In this document: positions 1-12,700 of the stretch, in pieces | Position numbering within the stretch: position 1 is the stretch's first letter | Layout of the letters: each line of letters opens with the position of its first letter | NCBI GenBank assembly: GCA_905182985.1 | Contig: CAJJDN010000024.1 | Span: 664,178 to 728,177 of the forward strand | Reading direction: 5' to 3' | Source of the DNA: Paramecium sonneborni | Lineage: Eukaryota; Ciliophora; Oligohymenophorea; Peniculida; Parameciidae | Length of the DNA stretch: 64,000 bases | Translations under genes and position numbers: made by a program | Notes under the pieces: model-generated | Databases searched by the model: none | Told to the model about the DNA's origin: nothing | The model's input: the letters and a program-made list of their open reading frames with translations, nothing else

Positions 1-973
1 ATTGGATTTTTTCAGTGTATTTTCATGAATGATTATTCTATTTGAATTTTAGAGTAATTAATAATCTATTTTTTTGAGGCAAATAATTATTATAAATAAT
101 GATTATTAATAATTTCAATAAGAATAATTTTTTTCGGAATTTTAAATTCAATTTATTAAATTAACATATTTTTAATCTTCCCAAATGTAATTATAAAATT
201 TTAAAAGTATAAGAGTGAAATTTATATTAATTTTCATTTTTTATTGTTATTTTAAGTTTTAGCCCTTAAATAACGCTAGTAGCTAGAATATTATTCTCAG
301 ATTTAATAGATGAATCAATAATTAGTTTGATTAGTTTGGCATACATCATAATATAGAATGGCAGTAGTAGAGATAATAACTTTAGAGATTCAAATCCAAC
401 TTATTGTTAAATAAAAGCTTATTTATCTAATTTTTAAATTTTATCTAGTACTGCTTGGACATCAATAATATGCTACACATTATATATGTATAATTTAATA
501 ATATTAACTTTAATTTTAAGGAGAATTTGAAAGCATAAAGCAGATTTTATAAATAAAGCATAAGTGTTTGCATTATTTGTATATCCCATAATATTGTGTA
601 TATGCTGGGTGATTTTAATCTTAACATATTATCCTGTAGCCTGGATTGGTTTAGTATAATCAATAAGTTGGTAATACTTAACTTAGTTCTTTTGTAACAT
701 ACATAGTTGATCTGTTGGATGCTTTGTGTTATTGTTTATTGTTTCACTGAGATATTCACAAAAATTAGATTTAATGGATGTTAATAAAAATACAATGAAG
801 ATTTATCCGAAATAAATTTTGGGACCTAAAATAGTTAACAATTAACTTAAGTAGTTGTGAATGCTATAATTACAATAATATTAATTAATTAAGCGTCATT
901 ATATTTTTTAGTGCGTTTGCAATTTAATATTATAAAATGAGAAACAAAAATATAGTATTATAATATAATTGAA
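1..973. other. AT-rich region without a supported gene
   Basis: No conserved reading frame was recognised on either strand with TGA as the only stop. It probably holds the promoter and 5' flank of the acyl-CoA oxidase gene and possibly the edge of an upstream gene outside the window. A stretch near 300-410 has a weak tRNA-like B-box but no cloverleaf. Confidence 0.5.
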
Positions 974-3028
974 ATGTCATCAACATAGGAGATAGTAAAA
1001 TGTTCATTCAACCCTGACGATATGGGATAATTATTATATAAAGAGATTTATCATAAGTATATATTGATTAAAGAGAGATTAGATGGATAAAAGTATAAGA
1101 ATTGATTGCAAAGGATCCAATATTGCAAAATAATGTTGGAGATTATGGTTAGAGTAGAGATAAATTATATGAGATTTATTGTAAGAAGGCCTATAAATTA
1201 CATAAGTTATTAAATTATAGTGATGAAATGATTCCTGGTATGGTGAACAGTCAATTTCCAGAAACAGTAGTGACTGTATTGCATTAAACAATGTTTATTC
1301 CAACTATAAAGTATTTGGGAACCGAAAAATAAATTGAGAAATGGCTACCTCCATCATTAAATTATGAAATTGTAGGATGTTATGCTTAGACTGAATTAGG
1401 ACACGGATCAGATGTATAAAATTTAGAAACTACTGCTGTCTATGATAAAAATACAGAAGAGTTTATTTTAAATTCTCCAACAATATCATCAACAAAATGG
1501 TGGATTGGAGATTTAGGATTGACAGCAACTCATGCTGTAACACATGCTTAATTATTTATTAATGGGAAACATTATGGAGTACAAACTTTTATTGTTTAAG
1601 TAAGAGATACTCATACTCATTTACCATTAAAAGGAATTGAAGTTGGAGATGTTGGACCTAAATATGGTTATAATACTAAAGATAATGGATATTTAAGAAT
1701 GAATAATGTTAGAATTCCTAGAGAATAAATGCTTATGAGATATTCTAAAGTAAGTAAAGCTGGAGAATTTATAAAAGCTCAAAATGAGAAAATTGGATAT
1801 GCCACTATGATGTAAGTTAGAACTTCAATCATTTTTAATACTTATATCTCATTAGCATAAGGTTTAGCTATAGGAGTTAGATATTCTCATTTTAGAAGAT
1901 AATTTAAAGATAAAAATGGTATTGAAAGACCTATTATTGATTATTAAACTTAATAAGATAAATTAATACCTTTAGTTGCTGATTGTTATGCTTAAGGTTT
2001 TGGATGTTAAAGAATTAAAGAGATTTTAACAGAAAATCTTAAAAGAATTAATGAAAAGAATGATTTTTCTCTTATGGGAGATTTACATGCATTATTATGT
2101 TGTTGTAAGGCTGTTTATACATGGAATACACATTTTGGTTTAGATAAAATTAGATAATCTTTGGGAGGACACGGATTCTTATAATCATCAGGTGTTTGTA
2201 CTATTTAAACAGAATTTTCACCAAGTTGTACCTATGAAGGAGAAAATACAGTCTTATTGCTTTAAACTGGAAGATATCTCTTAAAAGCTTGTAATAAAGC
2301 ATAAAAAAATTAACCTATTAATGAAAATGTTGAATACCTTCATAATTTACAATCAACTTTATCTTAGAAAGCTACTTTCACAAGATAAGAGTAGCTTTTA
2401 TGTCCTGAAATTATTAGAAAACTTATGAGATTACATGCAGCATTCTATGTCAACAAAATGATGCTTAAAATGATGGAAAAAGGTAATATTTTAACATTAT
2501 CAAAAATTAGCTGGTGAGTTTGGACCTAAGGAAGCATGGAATAAACATGTCGGTGTTTCTATAACAGAAGCTTCTATTGCTCATACATATTATTGGACAT
2601 TTAAAACCTTCTTAGATACATTAATTAAGTAATTATTGTAAATAATTTATAGAATATAAGATGAAAATATTAGATCTGTATTATCTAATTTATGTTGCTT
2701 ATATGGATTATAAAGAATTATTGATTGGCCAATAGGGTATTTTGAGGGCAGATTTTTAACAGGAGAATAATTAGAAATTATTTTAAATGCAAAAGAATAT
2801 ATTTTCACTTTGATTAAACCAGATTTACTAGGATTAGTTGATGTAAATTGAATAATTATCATATAGGCTTTTAAATTTAATGAAAATGCTTTAAGATCAG
2901 ATTTAGTTGATCCAAAACCTTATGAAAAATTATTATAAAGTGCTAAATTGAGTTCAGTAAATAATGAAGAGTACTAAAAGAAATTAAGATCATTGACAAG
3001 ATAACTTAGAGAGATTCCAAAGCTATGA
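974..3028 (+). CDS. Peroxisomal acyl-CoA oxidase, 658 aa
   Basis: Catalyses the first, FAD-dependent step of peroxisomal beta-oxidation, converting acyl-CoA to trans-2-enoyl-CoA and releasing hydrogen peroxide. The start region carries SFNPDD, matching the N-terminus of acyl-CoA oxidases. The flavin and substrate region shows [13 protein letters not shown] and [10 protein letters not shown], and the C-terminal half has GGHGFLQSSG and the [13 protein letters not shown] motif typical of the family. Length fits the usual 650-700 aa. Three introns are inferred: 1057-1082 (26 nt), 2483-2510 (28 nt) and 2843-2866 (24 nt, with an in-frame TGA). The exon sum is a multiple of three. The protein ends in PKL, a possible non-canonical PTS1 peroxisomal signal; this is inference. 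Stop TGA lies 32 bases before the UNC119 start on the same strand. Confidence 0.93.
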
Positions 3029-3060
3029 ATTTATAAATAATAATTTAATAAATAAAAATA

Positions 3061-3690
3061 ATGTAGTAAGTGACAACAGAATATGTTAGAAATTTAAATG
3101 GAATAACACAAGAGTATATGAGTATGTAAATGATAGTTTCTTGTGTCCTGTGAATGCAAACATTTACAATATCCAATTCCTAAAATTTAGAATAAGAGAT
3201 ATGGATTCAGGTTAAACTCTATTTGAAGTTGAACGAGATTAAGATGAAGAATCTATAGGTACAATCATTCTTAAAATAATCTAGAAAATCTTCCACCAGA
3301 ATATCAAGATGAAGCTAGAAGAATTAAATATCATTTTGGACCATAATTTTTTGAATTGAAAACAGTTGGAGCATAATTGACTTTCTCGGTTGGTAATAAG
3401 CCAGTTAAAAATTTTACAATAATTGAAAGACATTACTTCAGAGATCATCTCTTAAGAAGCTATGAATTTCAATTCCCATTTTGCATTCCAAATTCAACCA
3501 ATACATGGGAACACATTTACACAATTCCAGAAATTGATGAAGCTATGGTATATAAATAAATTATTCTATTAAATAGAGATAAGAAATGATCAATAATCCA
3601 TTTCAAACAAAATCTGACAGCTTTTATTTTGTAGGAGAACAGTTAGTTATGCATAATAAAGCAGAGTATGATTACTCTTCTTTTGATTGA
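3061..3690 (+). CDS. UNC119: UNC119-like lipid-binding chaperone, 183 aa
   Basis: UNC119 proteins have a PDE-delta/RhoGDI-like beta-sandwich that extracts N-myristoylated proteins from membranes and delivers them to cilia, which suits a ciliate. Diagnostic blocks visible after splicing are [58 protein letters not shown] and [19 protein letters not shown]. Inferred introns are 3114-3136 (23 nt), 3259-3284 (26 nt) and 3548-3576 (29 nt). Removing them leaves one open frame ending in TGA. It is shorter than animal UNC119 (about 240 aa) because the disordered N-terminus is only about 13 residues, as is common in protists. A lipid-modified client could be the MGTC-starting MORN protein at 58.0 kb, but nothing here proves it. 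Confidence 0.93.
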
Positions 3691-3806
3691 AAAATTTGGA
3701 ATATCTATTATAAATGAATATATATTTCATGTCATAACTTTGGTTAGAACATGTTCTGTTTGATAAGAATTTCAAATACTCTAATAATGATCCATGTATC
3801 ACCAAA

Positions 3807-4316
3807 TCATGATTCAAATGAAAACATATATTCCTCGAATCTATTTTTAGAAACTATGTCTAACAATTAATCTCCATTAAAACATTTGCATAATCTTTAA
3901 TTTATTATAACTATAACAAAAAGCACAAATATCATATCTTTATTTTTTTATATATACTGCCACAACTCCAATACATATATTATAAAATTTACCAATATAG
4001 GGAACAATAGATTTTTGAATATCTTGTAGAGATAGTCAATATACTCAACAATATAATAAGATGAAATTTTTAGAGACATCTAACCATAACTACCTTCCAC
4101 CTACCTCTAAAACCTCTGTTCTTTCATTCTATTACATACAAATTTGATGAATTCATTTTAAGTATTGTTAAGAATTCTCAATAGATTCTTAATCTATATC
4201 TGCATCTTTATTTTTAATTTTTGTAGAAAATAGCTTTAATTGAAAGATGAATAAACTTCATTCTTCAATTCTTAATTCTTCCTTTTAAGTTATCTTAATG
4301 ATCTTATATTTACCAT
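3807..4316 (-). CDS. Possible 169-aa protein or 3' part of a gene, unknown
   Basis: An ATG-to-TGA reading frame on the minus strand with mixed charged and hydrophobic residues. It starts MVNIRSLRQLKRKNQEL and ends FEEYMFSFES. A hydrophobic stretch near residues 112-145 could be membrane-spanning. The frame is also open for about 60 codons upstream of the ATG, so this may be the last exon of a larger gene. It crosses the left edge of the duplicated block at 4060, so only the left copy keeps it whole; in the right copy the frame runs into the N at 5230. No family is recognised. The lack of any other gene in this interval argues for it, while the absence of a recognisable domain argues against. 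Confidence 0.33.
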
Positions 4317-5229
4317 GATTGCTTTTTTCTCTTATGAGAAACAAATATAAATTTGAAATGCCAAACTTCTCAATTTCTTTTTCTGGTATTAGTAGATTAT
4401 CAATTATTTTTTATTATCAAAAAAAGCATCATACTAAACAAAGATTATTTATTAAAATAATAGGAAAAGGTATAAATTCAAAATTGATCAATTTTTCCCT
4501 TGAATTTTTATTGCATATTATCAAATACAAAAAATAAAAATGAAAAGTTAGATCAAACTATCAAAATAGGCAAGTATAATTGAAATGCTTCAATTTCCTA
4601 TTATATTTTTAGAACATCAATATATAAAATCTGTTCCTATTTACATATTCATTGGAAAAATGTATCCTTTTTCTAAATTTTTTTCTTATTTTTTTTTTTC
4701 TGTATTCTTTTACTTTGGTTTCTATATTAAAACCTGTTAAAATTGAATAGCTTCCTTTATAAATCTATCAAATTTTTTGCTAATTCAATAATTGAAATTC
4801 ATTTCTTTATTTTGGTAGAATAACTATTCTAACTTTTTGTGAGTTTTTTGTTTATTAGAAGATTAAGTTTAATTTAATTAATGGTGGTTTTTATGATATT
4901 TACATAGATGTAATAAAATTTATAGAATAATCTTACTTAATGTTTTTTTTAACCTTTTCTATTTAACCCAGGTATGACAGAATATTAAAATTCAGAATTT
5001 AATGATTTTTTTCATCAAAAAATTTAGATACAATTAATAGAATATATATTTAAAAAAAATAAAAAATAATAATTTTTTAGAAACAATTTAACATATTTTA
5101 AAACATAATACTAATATCTTATCATCTTAAATTGTTATGCTAAATTAATAATAAAAAATAAGAAGAACCATTGAAAATAATCAGAATTTTATATAGTAAA
5201 ACTAAAGTCAAAAATTACAAATTAAAACT
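4060..5229. repeat. 1,170-bp direct repeat, left copy
   Basis: The block from 4060 to 5229 reappears at 5231-6400 with a constant offset of 1,171 bases and no difference that I could find. The copies are separated by a single N at 5230. The boundaries are sharp: the flanks at 4059 and 6401 are unrelated. See the right copy and the finding for interpretation. Confidence 0.95.
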
Positions 5230-5230
5230 N

Positions 5231-6400
5231 GATGAAATTTTTAGAGACATCTAACCATAACTACCTTCCACCTACCTCTAAAACCTCTGTTCTTTCATTC
5301 TATTACATACAAATTTGATGAATTCATTTTAAGTATTGTTAAGAATTCTCAATAGATTCTTAATCTATATCTGCATCTTTATTTTTAATTTTTGTAGAAA
5401 ATAGCTTTAATTGAAAGATGAATAAACTTCATTCTTCAATTCTTAATTCTTCCTTTTAAGTTATCTTAATGATCTTATATTTACCATGATTGCTTTTTTC
5501 TCTTATGAGAAACAAATATAAATTTGAAATGCCAAACTTCTCAATTTCTTTTTCTGGTATTAGTAGATTATCAATTATTTTTTATTATCAAAAAAAGCAT
5601 CATACTAAACAAAGATTATTTATTAAAATAATAGGAAAAGGTATAAATTCAAAATTGATCAATTTTTCCCTTGAATTTTTATTGCATATTATCAAATACA
5701 AAAAATAAAAATGAAAAGTTAGATCAAACTATCAAAATAGGCAAGTATAATTGAAATGCTTCAATTTCCTATTATATTTTTAGAACATCAATATATAAAA
5801 TCTGTTCCTATTTACATATTCATTGGAAAAATGTATCCTTTTTCTAAATTTTTTTCTTATTTTTTTTTTTCTGTATTCTTTTACTTTGGTTTCTATATTA
5901 AAACCTGTTAAAATTGAATAGCTTCCTTTATAAATCTATCAAATTTTTTGCTAATTCAATAATTGAAATTCATTTCTTTATTTTGGTAGAATAACTATTC
6001 TAACTTTTTGTGAGTTTTTTGTTTATTAGAAGATTAAGTTTAATTTAATTAATGGTGGTTTTTATGATATTTACATAGATGTAATAAAATTTATAGAATA
6101 ATCTTACTTAATGTTTTTTTTAACCTTTTCTATTTAACCCAGGTATGACAGAATATTAAAATTCAGAATTTAATGATTTTTTTCATCAAAAAATTTAGAT
6201 ACAATTAATAGAATATATATTTAAAAAAAATAAAAAATAATAATTTTTTAGAAACAATTTAACATATTTTAAAACATAATACTAATATCTTATCATCTTA
6301 AATTGTTATGCTAAATTAATAATAAAAAATAAGAAGAACCATTGAAAATAATCAGAATTTTATATAGTAAAACTAAAGTCAAAAATTACAAATTAAAACT
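5231..6400. repeat. 1,170-bp direct repeat, right copy, after one N
   Basis: Identical in sequence and orientation to 4060-5229. A perfect, long, direct repeat split exactly by an undetermined base is the usual mark of two contig ends carrying the same sequence joined by a nominal gap. I infer that the genome probably contains this block once. A true recent tandem duplication remains possible. Confidence 0.95.
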
Positions 6401-6526
6401 CTATAAGACAATTATTTTAAAATTTGTTTAAGTACTAAACTAGAATAATTGAAACTAGAATCACTAATCACTTTTACATTAGAAAATTTTGCTCTTTATT
6501 GCAAATAGATTAGAAGAAAGCTAACA

Positions 6527-7678
6527 ATGCAAAAAATTTAAGTAGCTTCTGCATTTAAACTTGATATAAAGAATGATTCAATTACACTATAAACTATGGA
6601 ACATCCAATTATAGCATCCCCTCATTAGAATTTAATTTTAAATCCTTAGTTTATAAATCAAATGTATTTATTTGAAAATTTAACATATGAATCGGATACT
6701 TATTTAGATAGTTTATTTTTTGATGAATTATTACTAACATTATTATTTTGGTAAATACTTGTAAATTTAAGAAAATTATCTGATTTAGATTTTTATGACA
6801 TTTATATTTATCCTAATCGATGTAATTTTTACATTATCAAGAATGATATTACACCTTTTTTCTAAACTGAATAATTGAAAATGATGAACATTTTATTAAA
6901 TTCCTAAACTATCTAATTAAAAAAAGATGATTTGGAAATTAATTAAGAATATTAGATTTAATTATTTGATATTCATCCTCCCGATAAGATTGTAAGTAGA
7001 GGAACCATAATTCCTATAATAAATATAAATTAATAAGAATAATAAAGTATTGAATAAGATTAGGAAATCCTCAAATATTTAAATTTTGATTAGATTACTA
7101 TAACATCGAAACCATATTATTTAATATTCAGTACTTTATGTGAGCAAGACTAGAAAGATGAATTTAAGCACATAATTGATTTTAGTAATTCAGAATATCC
7201 AAAATGTAAAAAATGTAATCTGATTATATATCCTGATGATTTTGATACATTGTATACGAAAAAAGGTTTATTAGATATTTGGGAGAAAGGTTAAATTTGT
7301 CTAAAATAGCAAGCATAATTTGTGAGTCCATTGTTTTTTCTACTGGGAAAATAAAATTTTAAATTAAAAATGGACAAAGATAAAGAAAATTTGTTTGCAT
7401 AGTTTTATTATAAAAATGAAGAAGGTAGGGAAAAAATAAATGAAAAAGCGTAATCAGATTTGAATTAGTATGAAAATACAAAAGATAAAAAAGAATTGTA
7501 ATTGTTATTTAAAAAACTTATAGCAAAGCAGCCATAATTAAATTCAAATCTAGAATAAAAGTTACATTATTAAGTAACTGAAAGTTTAGAAGGAGATGAT
7601 GAAGATTATAATAATGATGAAGGATTTAGGAATACATAGAATAAATAAAGTTTTATTTATTAAACCAAATTTAATTGA
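6527..7678 (+). CDS. Unknown 383-aa protein
   Basis: Single uninterrupted frame from ATG to TGA using TAA and TAG as glutamine. The N-terminus reads MQKIQVASAFKLDIKND. A small Cys pair (YPKCKKCNLII, near residue 235) resembles half of a zinc ribbon, but no partner pair is evident. The C-terminal 100 residues are Lys, Glu and Gln rich, followed by an acidic patch (LEGDDEDYNNDEG), so the tail is probably disordered or coiled. The frame is open upstream to the edge of the duplicated block but has no earlier ATG. It converges on the trichocyst protein gene, with only about 75 bases between the two stops. I do not recognise a family. Confidence 0.75.
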
Positions 7679-7752
7679 TCTTTTTTATAATGAGAATATA
7701 GTAATATTTTAGAATGAATTAAAATAAATTCTTATATGAATAATTGCATCAA

Positions 7753-8886
7753 TCAATGTCTGTTAAGGGATGTTTATGAAGCTAATGATCTAACTTAATC
7801 TTTGAATAGTTGGATAACGACATCTATAATAGCATTTTCCTCTAGAAATATAAAACAGAAATAATACCTTATCTTCTGGCAGTTTCGGAAGCATAGAATT
7901 CTCTCTTTTCTTCTAAATCTTAAGTTGCTCCAGCGACGGCATTCAATGAATCTTTCCATAATTTAAGAGCTTTAGCTTATTAAGCCAAAACAGCTGGAAG
8001 TTACTTAAATTATAAAATAAATTGATACTGTTTCTAATTTTTCAACAAGTCCTGTTCTTCTTTCATGTTCAGAGTTCAACCAAGCAACTTCAGCATTTGT
8101 ATCTGAAACGTATTTGGCAAGAGCAAAAGCAGCATGAATTTCTTATTCTTAAAGTGTGGCAAGTGTTGATTCTAATTCTACTTATAAATCTTATAAGATA
8201 GAAAGGACTTATTCTCCTGTAGTTCCTTCTCTCTTAACTTCAGCAAGGGATTAGAATTTTTAGAGGGCATCTTATTAGAAAAGATGACTGTATGCAGACA
8301 ATTTGTCAGCTATTGTTTAGGCTTTTTCAACAAGTTCGACTCCAGCATTATTTGTGAGGTATCCAGCAACATCTTATTGTAAAAGTTAAACAATTGCTAC
8401 GGCATCAGCATGATCAGCAAGGGATCTGACAAAAAGTCCATTGGCCCAACATCTTTAATCTTAGAGTTATGCATTTCTTCTTTCAATTTCAGCAAGTCTA
8501 GATTCAGCCCAAGCCAACCATTAATATCCATCCTTTACAAATTATTTAATAATTATACTCTGATTTAGGCTTCAACATCACCTCTTACTGCACCAAGAGC
8601 TTCCCATTATTATTTGTTAAGGGTGGCAACATTTGTCAAATCACTAATAACTTAAGAAAAGATTTCTAAGAAGATTTTATGTTATTTCATTACCTTCATC
8701 TGTGTTATTCTTTTTGTCTGCAGCAGCTTAGACTTAAACATTCTCTGTCTTTAAATCTCTCAAAAGATTGTAAACAGATTCAACTGCATCATTTCCTCTG
8801 GTACCTGTTTGAAGAAGTACAGCGAATTTATTTGTGTCTGTAGCTAATACAGCTGCCAATAAGCAAATTGCGATGATTACTCTCAT
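7753..8886 (-). CDS. Trichocyst matrix protein-like secretory protein, 342 aa
   Basis: Probable component of the crystalline core of trichocysts, the dense-core secretory organelles fired by Paramecium. The start MRVIIAICLLAAVLAT is a clear signal peptide. The rest is Ala, Glu, Gln and Leu-rich alpha-helix with heptad-like spacing, as expected for the four-helix-bundle/coiled-coil matrix proteins. A segment with RCWANGLFVRSLADHADA resembles the conserved Cys-containing central part of these proteins. Four introns are inferred on the complement: 8666-8693, 8533-8558, 8004-8028 and 7842-7867. With them removed the frame is continuous. TGA is at 7753-7755. Matrix proteins are normally made as about 40-kDa proproteins cut by proteases, and the length fits. 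Assignment to a named family is inference. Confidence 0.78.
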
Positions 8887-9745
8887 TATTTAATTTAATT
8901 ATCTAAAAAACGGGTTTCATAATTTTGTTTATATTTCTTCATTTTATACTCAAAATTCATATTTTTTAATACACTCTTTCAAAATTACTCTAAATCCTTA
9001 CATTTATTATCAATCCACTCATTCTATATAATTATATTGAAACATCAATTTTACATGTTGAATTTGTAATATTATTATTTATTTATCTGTATTCAAAATT
9101 ATTTCTTGTACTTTTATATTTTCATATAATTCTAAATCTCTCCTTCAAAATAATTTTCATAATTCATTTTGATACATTTTAAATAAAGTACTTTTTATTT
9201 AACATATAATTTTTATATTATCTCTGCTTTCTATTTTTATAATAAATTTCATTTACAAAAATTTAATTAGTTTTAACATCAGATCATATCATATGTATAA
9301 AGAATGAAAAAATATCAGATATTTTTAAATTACATTATGAAATTTCTAATGAAATAAAATAGTTATTAAAATGGTATAATAATATTGAAGATTCTAAATA
9401 TCATTTTGGTTTTATTTTATAAATTCTTTTTTGAGTGTTAGTATTTTCAAATTCCCTAAATTTGATTAATTTATGAAGTTTTCATAAGGTTTAGTTCGAA
9501 AATTTAGTTTTTTTCAATATAATGAAGTAATTAAATAATCATAAATTAAGTGATTAAAAAATAATATAAAATGTATCGACTTCTATATAAAATTGTATAA
9601 ATAATTAAGTCAAGTTAAAGTAATTCAATGATTAGTATGGATAGTACTAAGTTTGATATTCAAATGACTAAAAACGAATGATAGGAAATTGTAAGTCAAA
9701 GAACATAATGTAATTTCAATAGATATAATTTAAATAAATAATAAT
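8887..9745. promoter_or_regulatory. Divergent intergenic region between trichocyst protein and calcium channel
   Basis: About 860 bases of very AT-rich DNA lie between two divergently transcribed genes, so both promoters should be here. No conserved element was recognised. A short frame from 9630 (MISMDSTKFDIQMTKNE) looks coding-like and ends at TGA. It might be an upstream exon of the channel, but a convincing splice could not be found. Confidence 0.45.
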
Positions 9746-12700
9746 ATGAAATAAGAGGACCTAAACTATTTGACTTATGGATCTATTATTTCAATATCAC
9801 ATGTATAGGATGACCATTCTTTCATAACAGCAGATGGTTTTGTCAAGCGAGCTGTATTTTTAAAGAATTTTGTACTAATATAACATAAATATAAACAAGC
9901 ATCATGTTGATGTAGTAGATACAAAATAATTAGGGAAAATGAAAAGCAGGCCATATTATAATACATTATTTTAGATATTTCCAAAATTTACAAACAATAC
10001 AAAGTAAGAGATTTTAAAGGAGCTAATTGGTGAAGAATAAGAAGAAGAGAGCTTACCAGCTATATAAAATATTTTAGAAAGCATTCAAAAATAGTTGAAA
10101 GTAGATGAAAAAACAATGATATCAAAAGAGCAAGTATAAAGTTTCTCTCAGAAATTATTATAAGAGTTTAAGTATAATCTTGATACATTTGAAAAAGTAA
10201 ATATTATTTATAATGAACTTAGTCAAAAGCACATAAAGTTTCATATAAATCTCAAATTTAATTATTGCATTTAGCATCATCAAAGTTTTTAGCTTGTCAT
10301 TAGAAAGAAGCTAGAGTGGAAAGTTCAAATTATAGAATTACTTTAGATGAATTACCAAGTGATTCATCATTATTTAAGATTTTACCAGCATATAAATATT
10401 AGAAAGAAGGAGAATAAGTAATTTATGCAAGTGATATTGTATATATTGTAAGAGCAATTTCATTTATGAATAAATTAACTTATTTACATGCATCCCAAGA
10501 GATGGGAAACTATGGTAAGAGTTAAAAAAAGAGAAAGAGTGATGAAGATTTATTAATGTATAAAAATGATAAGGATATTATAAAAAGAGAAGTGAATGCT
10601 GCATTAGATGAAGAGAATTAAACTTAATGGAGAATTTCAGTATATTCAGATTATGTTCCTGAAACATCAGGATTTTTAAAATGTGGTGATGTAATCTGGT
10701 TGCATCATTCTGAAACTAATACAACTGTTGCAGCTACTAGAAAAGGTAAATCTGTTGATTAAAAGAATTTTTAATCATTTAATTTAGTTGAATGGTTAAA
10801 AGTTGAAAATGTAGAGTTGAATGTATTGAATGGTTCAACTAAAGAAAGTTATGATGAATATACAGGAGATACTCATTCTATGTGGATTATTGAATCTGAA
10901 ATTTATAAAGAAGGAGGAATTGTTTTATTTGATAAAAAATATAGATTTAAACATTTTACATCTGGATTATATTTATCAGGAACCAAAGATAAATTTTCAT
11001 TAGAAAAATAAAGAATTCCTTAAACATTATTTTATTTTAGTTAATTAAGAAATTCTAAAGTTAAAGAAAAATTTGTTAAGAGAGGGAATTATGTTTATAT
11101 TTGTCACGATAAATAGGTTCCAAATGGTATTAATAATAATAATGAAGAAAATAGTTTTTGGGTTGATATTCAATATGGAAAAAACTAAAGATTATTTCCA
11201 ATTCTTCATTAAGAATAACATAAAACTGATCAAAGTGTTTTTAAACTCTATGCAAGTAGTAGTAATGATGTATGGGAAATTTCATTCGTATTGAGTTGTG
11301 CTAAAACACTTACAAATTATCTTGATGATTTATAAAAATTAAAATGGGAAAATGATGTTTCAGATAAAGAAGTTCTCAAAGATCATTTATTAAAAATTTA
11401 AACAACAAAATAATGCATAGAAGATATCAATAATTTTTGTAATAATAGATTAATTAATTCAACTCCTGAATAAAAATATGGAACTATCAACCCATTTAGA
11501 TAAAAATTATTAAAAGAATAATACTATATTGATTTATTAGTAAAAATTCTAGTTTAATAATTAAAACCTGAAGATTTAATTATTTGGAGTAGAAGATTTA
11601 TGATTATTTAGATGCAAGATATATAATAACAATAAGAAAAAATGAGTAATACAGAATAAACTAGTAAAAAATAAGGATTAAAAGATCACGAAATGTTAGC
11701 TTATATTGCATATAAAATAAATATGAACCAATCAATTTATACACTTTTGACTTCGATTTGTAAGTAAAATCCAGAAAATGAGAAATATACTTTTGATTTA
11801 ATTGGACATTTCTTAGAACACTGTAGATATATACCTGAAGCTATAAAATGTATGATTTCAATAATAGGAAACAATTAAGAATTATTAAGTTTATTGTCAG
11901 CAAATACGAAAATAGATTAAAATTCAAAAGAATAAGAATATTTTGAACCAGACGAAGAAAAATTGTAATTGCGGCATAATAAAATATCAAACAATTTTTT
12001 AATTTTTTTTTTAAATTTATTAGAAACAGATGAATAAGCTCATAAAGCTGATTTTTTAACATTCTTAAGAGAAATGTGTATTTACAATAATTAAGGAATA
12101 AATTAAAATTAAGAAGCTATATATAAATTATTGAAGAAGCATAATCATAAAAAGATTTAATTAATTAAGGATAAAGAGGATCCAGATAAAATATCATTAA
12201 AAGATGGAAAACTTTTGATTCCATTTAAATTATAAAATGATCCAAAAGAAATGTATTTTATAAATGAGTAATTGTAATTTTATGCTGATGTATCATATGG
12301 AAGAAATTATCTTTGGAAATAAGAATTAGAATAATTTTTTAGTAAAGATTTTTTATTTCAAAATATCTGGTAAGATGATGGTAATAAAACATATGCAGTA
12401 CTATAAGCAGCTTTATGTAAGATTGCAATGAGTCTATATATTGATCATGATCCGCTTAATAGAGTATAATTACCTAAGTATTGTAATCTTTACAAAAGCA
12501 TTGATAAGGCAACTGAAGCTAATCAAGTGAATGTTTATACATCTTTAATTGAAGATTTATTCAAATACTTATAGGAAAATAAATAATAGATAATTTAAGC
12601 ACTTGATACAAAAGATAGTGGAGATGACAATAAAGATTATGATGCAATAGATGGAAATGATGAATAGAGTTTATTGATGAATGAATTACTATACAATTCT

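Larger units (their letters stand above)
3691..6526. other. Long gene-poor stretch containing the N-bridged duplication
   Basis: This is by far the longest gene-poor interval and is inflated by the duplicated 1,170-bp block described separately. Apart from the possible minus-strand reading frame 3807-4316, both strands give only short coding-like fragments interrupted by TGA. Some purine-rich fragments on the minus strand inside the block look coding-like, rich in K, N, Q and R. They could be exons of the same uncertain gene, but I could not join them with convincing splice sites. Confidence 0.4.

Noticed and set aside
300..410. tRNA-like stretch with ATTCAAATC resembling a B-box
   Set aside because: No pairing acceptor stem, no D-arm and no A-box at the right distance.
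4319..5708. Pair of identical 72-codon frames at 4319 and 5490
   Set aside because: They have no ATG start, show no coding signature, and are identical only because the block is duplicated.
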